A stretch of DNA of 64,000 bases from Annona cherimola (lineage: Eukaryota; Streptophyta; Magnoliopsida; Magnoliales; Annonaceae). The notes beneath the pieces were generated by a model that saw only the letters and a program-made list of their open reading frames with translations, did no database searches and was not told where the DNA came from. Positions 32,012 through 43,704 of this stretch are shown piece after piece. Position 1 is the first letter of the stretch. Each line of letters starts with the position of its first letter. The translations under genes and the position numbers were made by a program. The stretch spans positions 1,867,501 through 1,931,500 of the forward strand of contig CM059974.1 of the NCBI GenBank assembly GCA_030490835.1. The letters run 5' to 3'.

Positions 32012-35000
32012 ATGGCGACTGCCAACCCGTTCTATCTTCCGGGTGACGACGACAACGATGATCCGTCGCAACTGATTGTAGCTGCTCAGTTGCAGCAGCA
32101 AAAAGAGGTCGCGCCGGCCAAGAAAGTGGCAGCTCTTGCCAAGAAGGCTCCTCTTCAGCCTACTCAGGCCAAACTTCCGTCGAAGCCACTGCCTCTTGCC
32201 CAAGCTGGTTTTCTTCCTCCCCATCTGTTTCGTTTCATCTACATTGATTTTCTATAACTTTAGTTCTTTGTTTAATTTCAATTGTTGTCGGGAATTGGGA
32301 TGAGTCGTTAACTGCGCAATAGCAAGTCAAGATTTCGTGAATGCTTTTGTTATGGTTTTCCATACGATTTATCTGCACACGGGTGTCTTTGTTTATGGTC
32401 AGATGCATGTTTCCATGCAAGATTGTAGTCTTCCATCGGTGAAGTGGGCAGATCATCTGATGGTGTTGTTGTTTTTTTTTTTTTTTTTTGGGCATTGGGA
32501 GGGGCATGAAGGGTTCTCTAGTCTGATTCCTCAGCTGCACATATTTGTGTTCTTCTTCTTTGGCAATGGGTGGTCTGATCTGCAGTCACCCGGAGAGCAT
32601 ATTCATCTAATTCGCTCGTAGGTGTCCTGGCCTGGCTTGACTTAGGTGGTTGTATATCTGTGCTTTGGATTGGGAGAAGTTTATAGAAACTGGTAATCAG
32701 AGCTAGTTACCTAGATATAATCTTGGTTGGAGAGAAGCTGTAGAAAGTATCTATGAGAGTGGCTGTGGTTAACTCATTGTTCTCTCTAATTTACTCCTAT
32801 TTTATTATTTCTTCAAATTAGTTGAAAAAATGTTTACTGATGATTATACACCTTTGTCATATAATGCATTTACTTGTTAGCTTTGCCTATATTATCCTCG
32901 GATTTTCTGTGAATGTGTGATATGCTTGTTTTTCCCCTAATCTTTTCACACATCATTTTCTTTCAGATGTTTGTTTACTGACTTTTGACTTGTGTCACTT
33001 TCAAATAGTGAGGGAAGCTAAGAATGAGGTGAGTTCTGGTCGAGGAGCTGGTCATGGTGGTCGTCGTCGGGGACGTGGGTTTTATCAAGATTCTGGTAAT
33101 AGCGAGAATTCGTTTAGCAATGAAGTTGCTCGTAGTGTTGATGGAGATGAAGGTCCCATGAAGCATTCAGAAAGACAGCGAGGCTCGTATGGTGGATCTC
33201 GTGGTTCCTTCCGTGGCGGTCGTCGTGGTGTTCTCAACAATGGAGAGATGCGGGAAAGAGATCAGTTACGGAGGCAGTTTGAGCGCCACAGTGGAATTCA
33301 ACGCGCGTAAATAAAATTTTGTGTGCATCTATGTGTTTTTTGTGCAACGAAAAGTGCATTGATGTAGTACTTTGTACTTTCATTGGAGTCTGTTCCATAT
33401 TTTTCTTCTTTAATTCCCAATGATATGCAGGAATTGGATTAAACCTGATGGTTTTGGTGCTGGTCATTGGGGAACACCAACTGATGACATTGCTCAGTAA
33501 GTGCTTCCTCTCTATGAGTCTATGTTCCCCAGTCTGATTTTGTTCTAGTTTTGTCTCTGCTATACAGAGAAATACTTGGATGCCTATGTGACCCAAGTTT
33601 GATCGACCAAATAAACTACAATTTGCTACCATTTCAATTCTTAAATAGTAATTTAGTTTGCTGCCTATTCCAACATGAAGTGCAGAGGATATGTAACCAA
33701 GGATGATTCTGGCTATTTCTTCTATATCCATGTTTGTAACTGATCATTGTAGTTGAGCTGAACATTTTATCTAGCACCCAAAACTTGATTTTGATGATTT
33801 ATTAGATCACATGATTAAAATCGGCTGTTGAATTGTCTGTTTCCGGATTAGGGTGGCTGAAGAATCTATGAATGCAAATGATAAAAGCTCTGAGAATCAG
33901 CTGTGTGTGGTGGACACTGCTGTTGCCAACAAGGAGGCCACTTCTAATGAGCCAGATGGGAAAGAACCTGAAGCTAAGGTAGCTTCCATCCATCCTGCTA
34001 GGTTTCTTGCCTTTCTGCTTGCATTGTTCCTTCAGCCCCAAAGTTGCACAAACAAGGAAAAAAAAAGAAAAAAGAAAAAAGAAAAAAGAAAAAAGAAAAA
34101 AACACTCAATTTTGCATGTCTTCCTTAATGGTTCTCCTGTTACAGTTTGATATGTAGGGGACAGACCCTTAGATAAGGCAGCTTCCCTCATCCTGTTGGA
34201 TTTCTTACATCTCCGTTTGCATTGTTCATTCAGCCCCAAAGTTCCACTAGAAAGTACATACCCAAATTCACGTCTCCCTTTATGTTTCCTCTGTTACAAT
34301 TTAATGTATGTGGTATTTGCTAAAATTTCTTGTGATGTATCCCCATCATTAGGTCATAGGGTGTGGTGCTACGGTGATGCTAATGATTGGAAAAAATTCT
34401 GTTCAATGTCGTGAAGGTGGTCCCCTAATGGCCAAATGATGATCTAATAAATGTTTCTTTTTATTCAGTAGTCGTGTATTAAATAATTCTTTCTTGATTC
34501 TCTCCTTGCCTTCCCATGCTATATTTTCATTGTCTTTACCTGGAAAAAAGCCATTAAAGGCTGAAAGCACTTAAACGTATCTCAACATGCAAGAGTATCT
34601 TGTCAACCACCATGTGTGATAATCATGCTGCTGTGCTTTGCGAACTGGGGCCGTGATTTTAAATTGTAGATTTTCCACGTCCCATCAAAGCCCCAACACT
34701 AGAGCTGCTAACATGATATTTCTGTTCCAATCCTAGCACTTTAGGACTTCAAAATTAGAGGTATAGATTTTCTGCTATCCCAACAAACCCCATTAGAGCT
34801 GCTCAAGTGATATTTCTGTTCTGACCAAAGCACTTTTGGATATCAAAATTTGAGGTCAAGGTGAAGATATTCTTATATGTTTGGTAATTTTCATGAAGGT
34901 GTGTATTTCTTTGAGTTACAGTTGTTGCTTAACAGCAACAACAGTGGAAAATTTTGTAGTCTGCTTTTTGCATTTTCTCCATTGAAAGACTGAGAAGTCC

Positions 35001-37756
35001 AAATAAACTTGTTTTTGGACTTGTTCCACTGTGAGTACCAAGGACTTCCCTTGTTTGAGCCCCAGATCAACTGAATGAACCTTGAGTTGATTCAGGGAGT
35101 TATGTTCATCTTGTCTTTGAATTATATCCTTTTAATTTTGGAAATGACATCCATGATAGCATCTCAAATTCCCAAAGGAAATCCATATGGCCCCTATGAG
35201 TTGAACGGATAGGAGAATGCTGAGGAAACTTACTTTGCAGATGGTGATGTGGTAGCATATTCAGCAGAGTCATCGGATGAGTTTTTCGCGATGTGAAAGG
35301 TCATCTTCATATCTGGGTATTCTAGAATAATGAATATTTTTACTTAATATCTTGCTGCAAGGTAAGTGTTCATTGCGAGCTATATGAAATAAAGACAATG
35401 CATGTGGTATCATGATGTGGAGAAAAGCATGATTGTTATAGTAGGCTGGGGTTGGCTAAATATTGTCATTTCTACTTCTTGACCGTAGCACCCTTGACCT
35501 TCAGTGATATTTCAAATATTGGAAAAAGCTGTTTACCAATTTGTATCTTTTGTCTATACATCTTTTTGAGAATTGCTTTTTTTCATTTTCGACCATGATT
35601 TCTCAAGTGATTGCAGAGGCAGACAAATGATTCAATTATTAATGGTTACGAAACCAATGGTCTAAGTTTTCTTTCCCTTTCCATTGTGATATGAAAACGT
35701 GTTGAAAATTTCCCGCATTCTTGATGACTTAATTTTTTTTTTTTTTTTTTTTTGAGTTGTTGAATTGCTTTGTGATTGAAATTGTTAATTATTGCTACCG
35801 CGCCTGTGACATGGTGGTACGGGCTGAAGCCAACAATGTGCTAGTGTGATTTTGAAGCCTGCCAAGTGCAGGTTTTATATTTGTAATCCCATCCCATCGG
35901 GGGGTGATTACAAAATTCCCTCTATAATGTGAGGGTTGTGAAGATGCTTGATTGTAATATAAGTTATCACAGTATTAAATAGCAATAAAAAATTGTTAAT
36001 TATTCTAATTGTTTTGAGGTTTTTGCGAAAAAGCAAAGCATGAGTTCATCTTTTGTTGCTGTGGATGCTGCTTCCCGCATGACATAATGATCATGTGTCC
36101 TCTCTAGTGAAATGACAGTGTGTTAACTGATTTTTAAAGAATTTTTTTTAAATTTTTTATTTTTAATGGCGTGTTTGGCAATTGATAGAAAATGTCAAGT
36201 TAAAACTTTTCAATCTAAAACTTTTCAATCTTCACAACTATCATATTTTTTAATTATTTTTTTACATTTTCCTATACAACTATCCTACTTTTCAATCATT
36301 TCTACACAACTATCTACACAACTAACGTATCTATTTTAACTTTATCATCTTTACTACTCATCATTACCCCTATCATATCACATCATTTGACAACTTTTAC
36401 TTTTCAAAAGTTTTCATCAAAAGTTTTATTCATTACCAAACACACCCTAAATGACAATCCTAACTCCTTTGCTATATGATGATAAAGAGTTTGATATGAA
36501 GCAGATTGAATTGTTGAATATTCTTATTACTACTCTTTTAGTGCTCAAGACGACTCATTATGCACCTTCCTACCCACTAATCTTTAGTATGTGTCAGAGC
36601 TGGTATGCATAAGAGTGCATCCCTTCCGCAACACCAACACAAGGTTTGGTTCTATTGCTAGCTCCATGTTCTTCATAAAAGATTTGGTCGTTTGCTTGAT
36701 ATTCATATCATGAAAAGTTGTAGGATCTCCGATTTAAAATGTCCGGCATCATTCTACTCAGATAACAATTGGCATCATCATCACAATCATAATAGCAGTT
36801 TCCGCCTAAGTGGGGTCAGTTGCATGAATCCTGTTTTGCTATTCCTTATTTCTTCTCTTAGTAGCCATTAATTGATCATTTACCTGTCTTTGTTCTCAGA
36901 GTTTTATTTGTTTGCATATGTCAAGGCTCTAGAGGAAAAGCAATGTCCTCCAAGGATAATCCAGATAATGAAATACAGTTCTATGATTATCATGATATTT
37001 TAACCATGCATATCGATTTTGTATGTATTTTTATTTTTTTTTCCCCTTGTAGGAGATGACTTTGGATGAGTATGAGAAAGTACTGGAAGAGAAGAAGAAG
37101 GCACTTAAAGCATCAAAAATCGAGGAAAGGAAGGTGGACCTGAGGGAATTTGAATACATGCAACAGCTTTCCTCTAAGAAGGACAATGATGATTTCTTCA
37201 TTAAAGTGGTAAATTTTCTGAAAATTATCTTCTCTAGCTGGTAGCATGTGAACTACTGTGAGATGCCTTATGGTTTGTTGTTTTGTTAGGGTTCTGACGA
37301 TGATAAGCAGAGGGAAATCACCGACAAGGAAGAGAAAGCGAAAAAGGTAGGGGCACCTTCCTTTATCATGGAGTACTGAATCACTTATCAAGGCGATTGA
37401 AGAATCCCTCTGAAAGCCCAGAGAAGCATGAACCTAACCACTTGTTCATGAATAATTTATGGTTGAGATCTGTGGCAACTGCAGTTTATGCCTGGTAACT
37501 GCATATTCTGAATAAGCCTTTGTTTTCAATTATTGTTTCTTTTATCAGCTCTCCTTGCCTATTGTTTCTTTGCCAGGCTGTCAGCATAGGCAAGTTTTTA
37601 AAACCAGCAGAAGGGACAAAGTATTATGGGGGCCATGGTCGGGGGCATGGTGACCTCGGCTTTCGAGGAGGGTTTGGTGAAAGCAAGATGATGAGTAATG
37701 TCGCAGCTCTCTCAATCGAAGATCGTGGGCAGTTCCCAATCTTGGGTGCCAACTGA
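32012..37756 (+). CDS. RGGA: RGGA-type RGG-repeat RNA-binding protein (HABP4/SERBP1 family)
   Basis: Seven exons in phase: 32012-32207, 33009-33306, 33431-33496, 33852-33978, 37053-37208, 37290-37346 and 37577-37756; 359 residues. N-terminal ANPFYLPGDD-DDPSQL (3-20) and PSKPLPLAQAVREAK are conserved in plant RGGA proteins. Residues 75-150 hold the RGG/GRG-rich region (GRGAGHGGRRRGRGF, GGSRGSFRGGRRG). Then come WGTP, an acidic stretch, and the HABP4/PAI-RBP1 core EMTLDEYEKVLEEKKKAL (230 onward) with FEYMQQLSSKK. The tail is AVSIGKFLKPAEG with GHGRGHG. Family knowledge: cytoplasmic RNA-binding protein, related to ribosome-associated Stm1/SERBP1 and linked to salt and drought response in Arabidopsis. 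Intron 4 (3.07 kb) carries a SINE, a MITE and local duplications. Confidence 0.96.
33975..34315 (+). repeat. ~197 bp tandem duplication starting at the exon 4 splice donor of RGGA
   Basis: Copy 1 begins TAAG/GTAGCTTCC at 33,975, copy 2 TAAGGCAGCTTCC at 34,174; both continue with CATCCTG-T-GG-TTTCTT, TTGCATTGTTC-TTCAGCCCC and AAAGTT. The copied donor has GC in place of GT. Between them lies an (AAAAAAG)n microsatellite (34,058-34,107). Confidence 0.8.
34695..34860 (+). repeat. ~94 bp direct duplication in RGGA intron 4
   Basis: AGAGCTGCT-A-TGATATTTCTGTTC occurs at 34,701 and 34,795, each followed by GCACTTT-GGA and TCAAAATT-GAGGT. Confidence 0.7.
35795..35990 (+). mobile_element. SINE-like element
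   Basis: Shares the 3' end of other SINE copies here (GTTGTGAAGATGCTTGATTG, then TAATATAAGTTATCA and AGCAATAAAAAATTG). A tRNA-like promoter was not clearly identified. Confidence 0.5.
36167..36447 (+). mobile_element. Tourist-like MITE, near-intact, 281 bp
   Basis: Ends TGGCGTGTTTGG and CCAAACACACCC, with TAA on both sides (36,164-36,166 and 36,448-36,450). It lies in RGGA intron 4. It is the same family as the copy at 63,181 in reverse, and as several eroded copies. Confidence 0.88.
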
Positions 37757-38199
37757 GGTTCAACTGCAACATGTCTCTACCTTTTTTTCTGTTGAATTTC
37801 TAGGTAGCAGCGTAGCACATGAGTGGCAGGATCACGATGATAAACTGATAAAAAGGGTCCTGTATAAAAAAAGAGAGATTTTTAGACCATTTAATGTTTT
37901 AAATGTATATGTTTGGATTTCAACCATTAGGGCAGTGGGGCAGGTAGCTTCTAGCCTGTTTTTTACAATGATTACACTTCAAGAGTTGAGGCAGCTCGGG
38001 AAATTCTGCGATGGGTTTGCATTCTCGAAATTGCTGTTTATGTTAGAAAAAATGGGTTGGCTGGCTATAACTATGTCGATATGAACAGGCAAACAGCAGT
38101 CAATACTGTCTATGCATCAATGCAAAGATTTAACATTTTGGGTTGCATTCCTAACGGGTTGAAATCATTGCAGTCTTGTAATTTCGCGTTCCTGAAAAT

Positions 38200-38860
38200 T
38201 TTCCCACCATAGATGTATATGATTCTATAAATTCTATGTTATTTGAAAATTTTGTTTATATAGGTAATCAATTTACATTTCTGACATTTAATTTTATACA
38301 TATTCACAATGGTGAGTGCATTAAACTGTGGCTATGCGTGGGGTCTAGGAAAGGGTACAATCACTTTGGATCTTTAAGTATGAGATTAAATCTTATGAAA
38401 TTAGAGGCAATCCCTTTCGAATCTAAGACCATGAAATTCTGAATATAATGGTTTTATCAGATGACTTCTAATTATCAATTTTATGGCCATCAAACTACAA
38501 CCAAAGTGGGTGACATGGGAGTGTGATGGGTAATATTGATTTTATTGGAATAGATTAGAGTCGAGGTTGTGGTAGTTACAAAGTGAAACTGGTCAAAACA
38601 TATAGAAATAATAATAGACTGAATTATTGACCTGCGCGCATAAAAATCTGTTTGCCTTTTTCTCGCTTACGGAAGAATGCCAAGAGTGTGGTTCTTATTG
38701 TACTGGTATCTCTGTTCTCGATTGTCTTCTTGTCTCATGAAAACTGCTGAACCTTACTCATCTTTGCAAGTATTGCGACTTGAATTCCATTGGTAATGTG
38801 ATGTCCCGTTTCTGATTCATGCATGTTATTTTTAGGAGCTCACTTGTTCTTGTGCTAATA
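38200..38860. other. Spacer downstream of RGGA
   Basis: The RGGA 3' UTR probably ends between 38,050 and 38,230. The rest shows no gene signal. Confidence 0.4.
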
Positions 38861-38872
38861 AGAGCATGGTTA

Positions 38873-39106
38873 GCCATTGGGGTGTTGCCCCAGTGGTTGG
38901 GCGCGAAGGTAGTTTTTCCAAAGATCCCAAGCCAAGTGCAAGTGTGTACCATGTGTCATTCTAGTAATGGAAGTATTTATAGTTGTCTCCCCGAGTGTAG
39001 GGTTATTTACAATATATCTCTGCAAGTGTGAGAATTGTGAAAGAGTTTGATTTGTAATATCAGATGTCATGATGTGTATAATACCAATTAGAAAAAATAA
39101 AAAAAT
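38873..39106 (+). mobile_element. SINE with perfect 11 bp target duplication
   Basis: GAGCATGGTTA flanks the element exactly (38,862-38,872 and 39,107-39,117). It begins GCCATTGGGGTGTTGCCCCA and then GTGGTTGGGCGCG, an A-box-like head. It ends in GATTTGTAATATCAGATGTC, then ATAATACCAATTAG and an A-rich tail. Length 234 bp. Confidence 0.88.
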
Positions 39107-39119
39107 GAGCATGGTTATA

Positions 39120-42100
39120 TTATTGATTGGTTGTTTTTTGGAGCTATACATGTGGATTTTTTCTTAGTATTATTCTAATAGGAAAAAAAATTGTTCGAGT
39201 TGAACTAGCACCGTGTTTGCATTTAAATTCATGACTGAAGTGGAAAAAGAAGTGTTAGTTGGCCGTCAGCATTTAGGTCGCTTTTACATTATTACGTCTT
39301 CATAATGCTTACACATTTATTGCAGCCTCACCACACCAGATAGCCTTTTGGATAAGGCATATATATGGATATTAATCTTACCATCTCTTGGATGAGCAAT
39401 CTCAGCTTCCAACTTTCGACCTCCTATCCTATATATTCTTACACATATTTAAGTCAATTACTTGATCATCACCACTCAAATGGGTTTTTTTTTTTTTTCT
39501 GTTTTCTAGAAAGAATCAAGGGGAGAAAATGTATGGCCAAGCAAAAAAAATGTTACTTTTTTTTTTTCCACACAAAAATGTTACTTTATAAGAACTAACA
39601 AGCGTTCATCTAATTTATTTTGGCGTCTGTTTGGCCGGAAGGAAGAATTTCCACAGTGCGCAATATCCAAAAAGAAAAGCACTGATTAATGATTTCAAAT
39701 TTCCGTACATTTTGAGAAATTTTAATAGAAATTATTATTTTGAGATTTTTTAAATAAAAATCATTTCGTTGAATAGATAAGCTCAACCAAATGTTTCCAA
39801 AAGTAGAACGCTACACACTTCTTACAGAAAATAAGTGCCTAAACGGGCCCTTAAATAAAAGACGTGCGCTCAACGCAGCCACAGCCGCAGCCCTACATGT
39901 TTGTTAATCATATGGGATTGGTTCCCATTGTTTTCTTCTTTCACACAAATTTCCATATAAATGATTTTACATTTTAAATATCTAATAATTTTACTTTTTT
40001 CAACTATATTTCAACTATTTTTTGTGATTACTAACTTATTTATCATAATTTTACCCATAATATATCCTCGCATTGTTTACTTACTTTTCAAAATATTTGC
40101 TTTCTCATTTTCCACAGTTTTCAACTATAACCCCATTACCAGACGCCACTGTATCAGCTGCTGCTCTGCGATATCTGACCCCTGTTGCTCCTGCAGTCAA
40201 ACTTTCCAAAATTTTTTTTTTTTCCCCCTGGTTCTCGCATTTGGCAGCATTTTCTAGAGTCATAAAAAGAACTTACATAATTTGAGCAGTATCTGACATA
40301 CAAACAGAAAAAGTTGTTTATTTTATTAATCATATGTGCAATTTTCATGATCCCCTGCCTCAACTCGATCGCATCTTGTTGAAAGGCTGTTTGGGACAGC
40401 CAACGTTAATTTCGATGGCTGCTTGAGGCTCGCTACCTTTTTCAGTGGATGAGTCCAGCAAGCATTCAAATATTAATTTCGCCAGCCGCACGGGAATGTG
40501 TTTGGCCGCCGGTCTCCTATAGAAGTAAGTATATTTAACTTATAAACTAAATTTTATTATTTTTTATGCTATTTTTAAATATAGTGGCATTTTTAGTAAT
40601 TTCTAAATCAAAAAATTACGAAAATGTCTTTGTGTTTAAAAAAACATCTAAAAATGGTACAACTTAATTTATAAATTAAATATATCTAGCTCTACACGTT
40701 TATAAAAAAAAAAAAAATTCCTATGGCCGGACACATGGCCGCATGGGATCTAAGAGATTTTCGTGGGATTGCTCACTTTTGCATTTTTTTACTAGTATTG
40801 TACAACAAACTATTTTATATTATACAACTAAACCAATTCATCCAAGAGATTTTCAATGGAGTGTTCGCCAGTTATAAATTAAGAAATATTATTAGATGTC
40901 TGTTAGAATATTGTATGAAAATTATAAGAATGTCTTAGAGCCTAATTATAATATTAATTAAGATAATTATAAATACCTATAAAAAAAAGATATAAAGCTC
41001 CCACTTGTATTTGTAGGAGGCAAAGCTCCCATGCAGACGCTACCATCAGGCTGATGCTGCCACTTTTGTATTTTAAATTCCTTAATTATATATATATATA
41101 TATATATTTATAGAGTATGTACAAAATCGGTGGTTAAGCCTAAAGAGATTTGAAAATGTAAAATTTTGTGAGATCGTGAGATGAAGTGGGAAAGAGAAAA
41201 GGAAATATTTTGAAAAACATGTGATTGATAAGAAATGATAAAGATGAAGTCGGAATAAATAAGTTTAATAGATGCAATTGGTAGAAAAAATAATTAAAAT
41301 ATAAGAATAAAAATTAAAAAAAATGATGATCAGCGAAGTTAACAGGTGCCTTGGAAACGTGCTCCCATTCTTCTGTTGATTCCCAAACGTCCCTTCCGTT
41401 GGTGGGCGAACCGGTTCGCTGCCAAGTCAGGAGTCAGGACACGACTAACTTTATATATTAACTTTAAAGGCTTTTCAACATCTAAATCTCTAAAACTTCA
41501 TTCCTATTTGAGTTCGTAATTCTATAAAGTATTATTTATATTATAATGTACATGCAAAAAGAACTATATTTTTTCATATGTTACAAGTGACTACACATAG
41601 TTTTACGACTCGTTCAAAGTCCTAATTGAAATGACTTTTAGTCACATAATAAAATAATTGATATTAAACAATATAAACCATTGGAATTTCATTTCAACAT
41701 GCCAGCGGGGTCCGTTTGTACTCAAATGAACTCTAGTTAGTTTTTTTCAGGTGTTACCCTAGTATGTAATACACAATTGTTGGAATTGCGAGTAAACAAA
41801 GTTTTGCTTCTACTTAATCAAGTTAAATAGAAGTTTCCAGAATCTTGTTTAGTTTTTTAAACTTTATAATTGATGAAAATTTCACTTCATCTATTACACA
41901 TTTATTAGTTAGGAGATTATTGTTTCATCTAAATTAAAGATTGCATTTACTTTAAAAATATATTCATTTGTAAATTATGAAAAAATACTTAGATCCATTC
42001 ACATAATAAAATATAACGATATTTTATAAAATTAATATTCTTGAAGGTCTAGAAGTTAAAAATACAATTTCAAATTTGATATTTGCCATCAAGCCATTTT

Positions 42101-42290
42101 ACTATGTTGATTTTGCACATTTGCCGATGAAATTGTGTATAAAAATACTAAATGAATCAGCAAATTTTTTCGTTTGAGAATGATAGGGGTTTTGTGATAA
42201 TATAAAATTATGCTAAATATAATAGATAAGATAAATATATAAGTTCCATAGAAATGAGATTTTGTAGAATTGGAATTTGAATCAATATAG
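39120..42290. other. AT-rich spacer, no gene seen
   Basis: Contains a (TA)n run at 41,085-41,110, a possible MITE end pair at about 39,622-39,853 (GTCTGTTTGGCC, and GCCTAAACGGGCCC), and AT-rich repeat pieces at 41,940-42,140 shared with 14.1 kb. The open frames at 39,961-40,285 are T-rich and unconvincing. Confidence 0.5.
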
Positions 42291-42292
42291 AG

Positions 42293-42545
42293 TGTGTTTG
42301 GTTACAACGGAAACTTTTAATTTAAAATTTTTTACTTTTCCCGACTCTGTTTTTTAAGCACTTATTTATATCTTTCTATACAATTGTTGCACTTTTTAAG
42401 CATTTTTATACAACTTATTTATTTATTTTAATTTTTTCTCTTTACTCTTTATAATTATCCCTATTATATAATATTATTTTCTTTCATTTTAAAAAATTTT
42501 ATATAATTTTTTTTTTAAATTTTTTATTACTTCCCAACACACCTA
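42293..42545 (+). mobile_element. Eroded Tourist-like MITE
   Basis: Starts GTGTGTTTGGTTAC, ends CCCAACACACC; the body carries the family ATCTTTCTATACAATTG-TGCACTTTT core. No clear target duplication. An adjacent stretch at 42,546-42,745 (TTAGGGTGCAACTTGG...GGAACCCTAAC) may be a second, hAT-like insertion. Confidence 0.6.
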
Positions 42546-42749
42546 TGATTAGGGTGCAACTTGGATAAGACACCAATGGGTACCTACTAACCTGACCCTA
42601 AATTGGATAGAGTGAGGTAAAAATTTTTACCCATGGACATGGGTAGGCTAGAAATCATTACCCAACTCTCTAAATAAAGTAAGGGTATGGTACACATACT
42701 GGGTACCGGAATTGATCCGGATGAATACCCATGTGGGAACCCTAACATG

Positions 42750-43300
42750 CAAATAATTATAAATATGTATATACAAATAAATACATAATATTTTTATCCC
42801 CCATTTACCAATAAAGTATTGTTGGTTTGATTTTCTTATTTTTTTTATAAATTATATAAGGTTTGTATTTGTAATGATGGATGATCATGACATTAATGCA
42901 AATGATAATGTTAATGTGATTATTAATATCGATAATGAGACTATAAACAATGGAAAAATAGATGTAAATAACAACAAAATGAAATTAATTGTAAACTGAA
43001 AAGTCTAACATGTAAATGAGTAGCGCTTTATATTATTTAGAACAACACAAAAATACATGTCATTATTAGTTATTGTTGGAACCGAAACTGGAACTGACCA
43101 TATGAGTAATATGTATGATATAATATAGTAGGAACCGAAACTGGAACTGACCATATGAGTAATATGTATGATATAATATAGTAGGAACCGACTCTATAAG
43201 TGGTAAAGTGAGATAGACATTTTAGAAACAAGATATAAGTAAAGTAAATTATTACCTAAACGGAACCGATCTTAATTACACCTCTACCCATAGTAGATGA
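42750..43300. repeat. Spacer with a perfect 53 bp tandem duplication (43,078-43,191)
   Basis: GGAACCGAAACTGGAACTGA recurs at 43,078 and 43,131, with identical 53 bp units and a third GGAACCGA start at 43,184. Perfect identity suggests a recent slippage or unequal exchange. Confidence 0.9.
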
Positions 43301-43302
43301 TT

Positions 43303-43452
43303 GCCAACCGAGTTTTGCTTGGTAAGTTGAGATTCAGGCAAAACAACAAGACTGTCTCCCGTGTACATAAGTGGGAGCTTATTGTTTTTCACATAGCGTG
43401 ATCGTAACATGAGATCATGATGTGAATAGATATTATCTCCAATAAAAAATGA
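43303..43452 (+). mobile_element. Short SINE copy with 9 bp target duplication
   Basis: TAGATGATT flanks both ends (43,294-43,302 and 43,453-43,461). It begins GCCAACC like the 38.9 kb copy and ends with GATCGTAACATGAGATCATG, then ATTATCTCCAATAAAAAATG. About 80 bp shorter than the 38.9 kb copy. Confidence 0.8.
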
Positions 43453-43704
43453 TAGATGATTTACATTTTGAAATCAAACAAAGGAACTCCAATGCAGCTC
43501 ATTTTTATTTGAATCATCACTCTACTTATAATTAATCAAAGAATGAATTAATTGGTTATGTTAAATGTACAACGGTGCAATTGGGCACTTGTTGTATTGG
43601 TATGGTACATTCGACCAGCTGCTGTACACGTCCTCATGAAGGGCTGGCTGGGCCAATGAAAAAATACAGACCCTCGGATTTAAAAAAAAAAAAAAAAAAG
43701 CATA

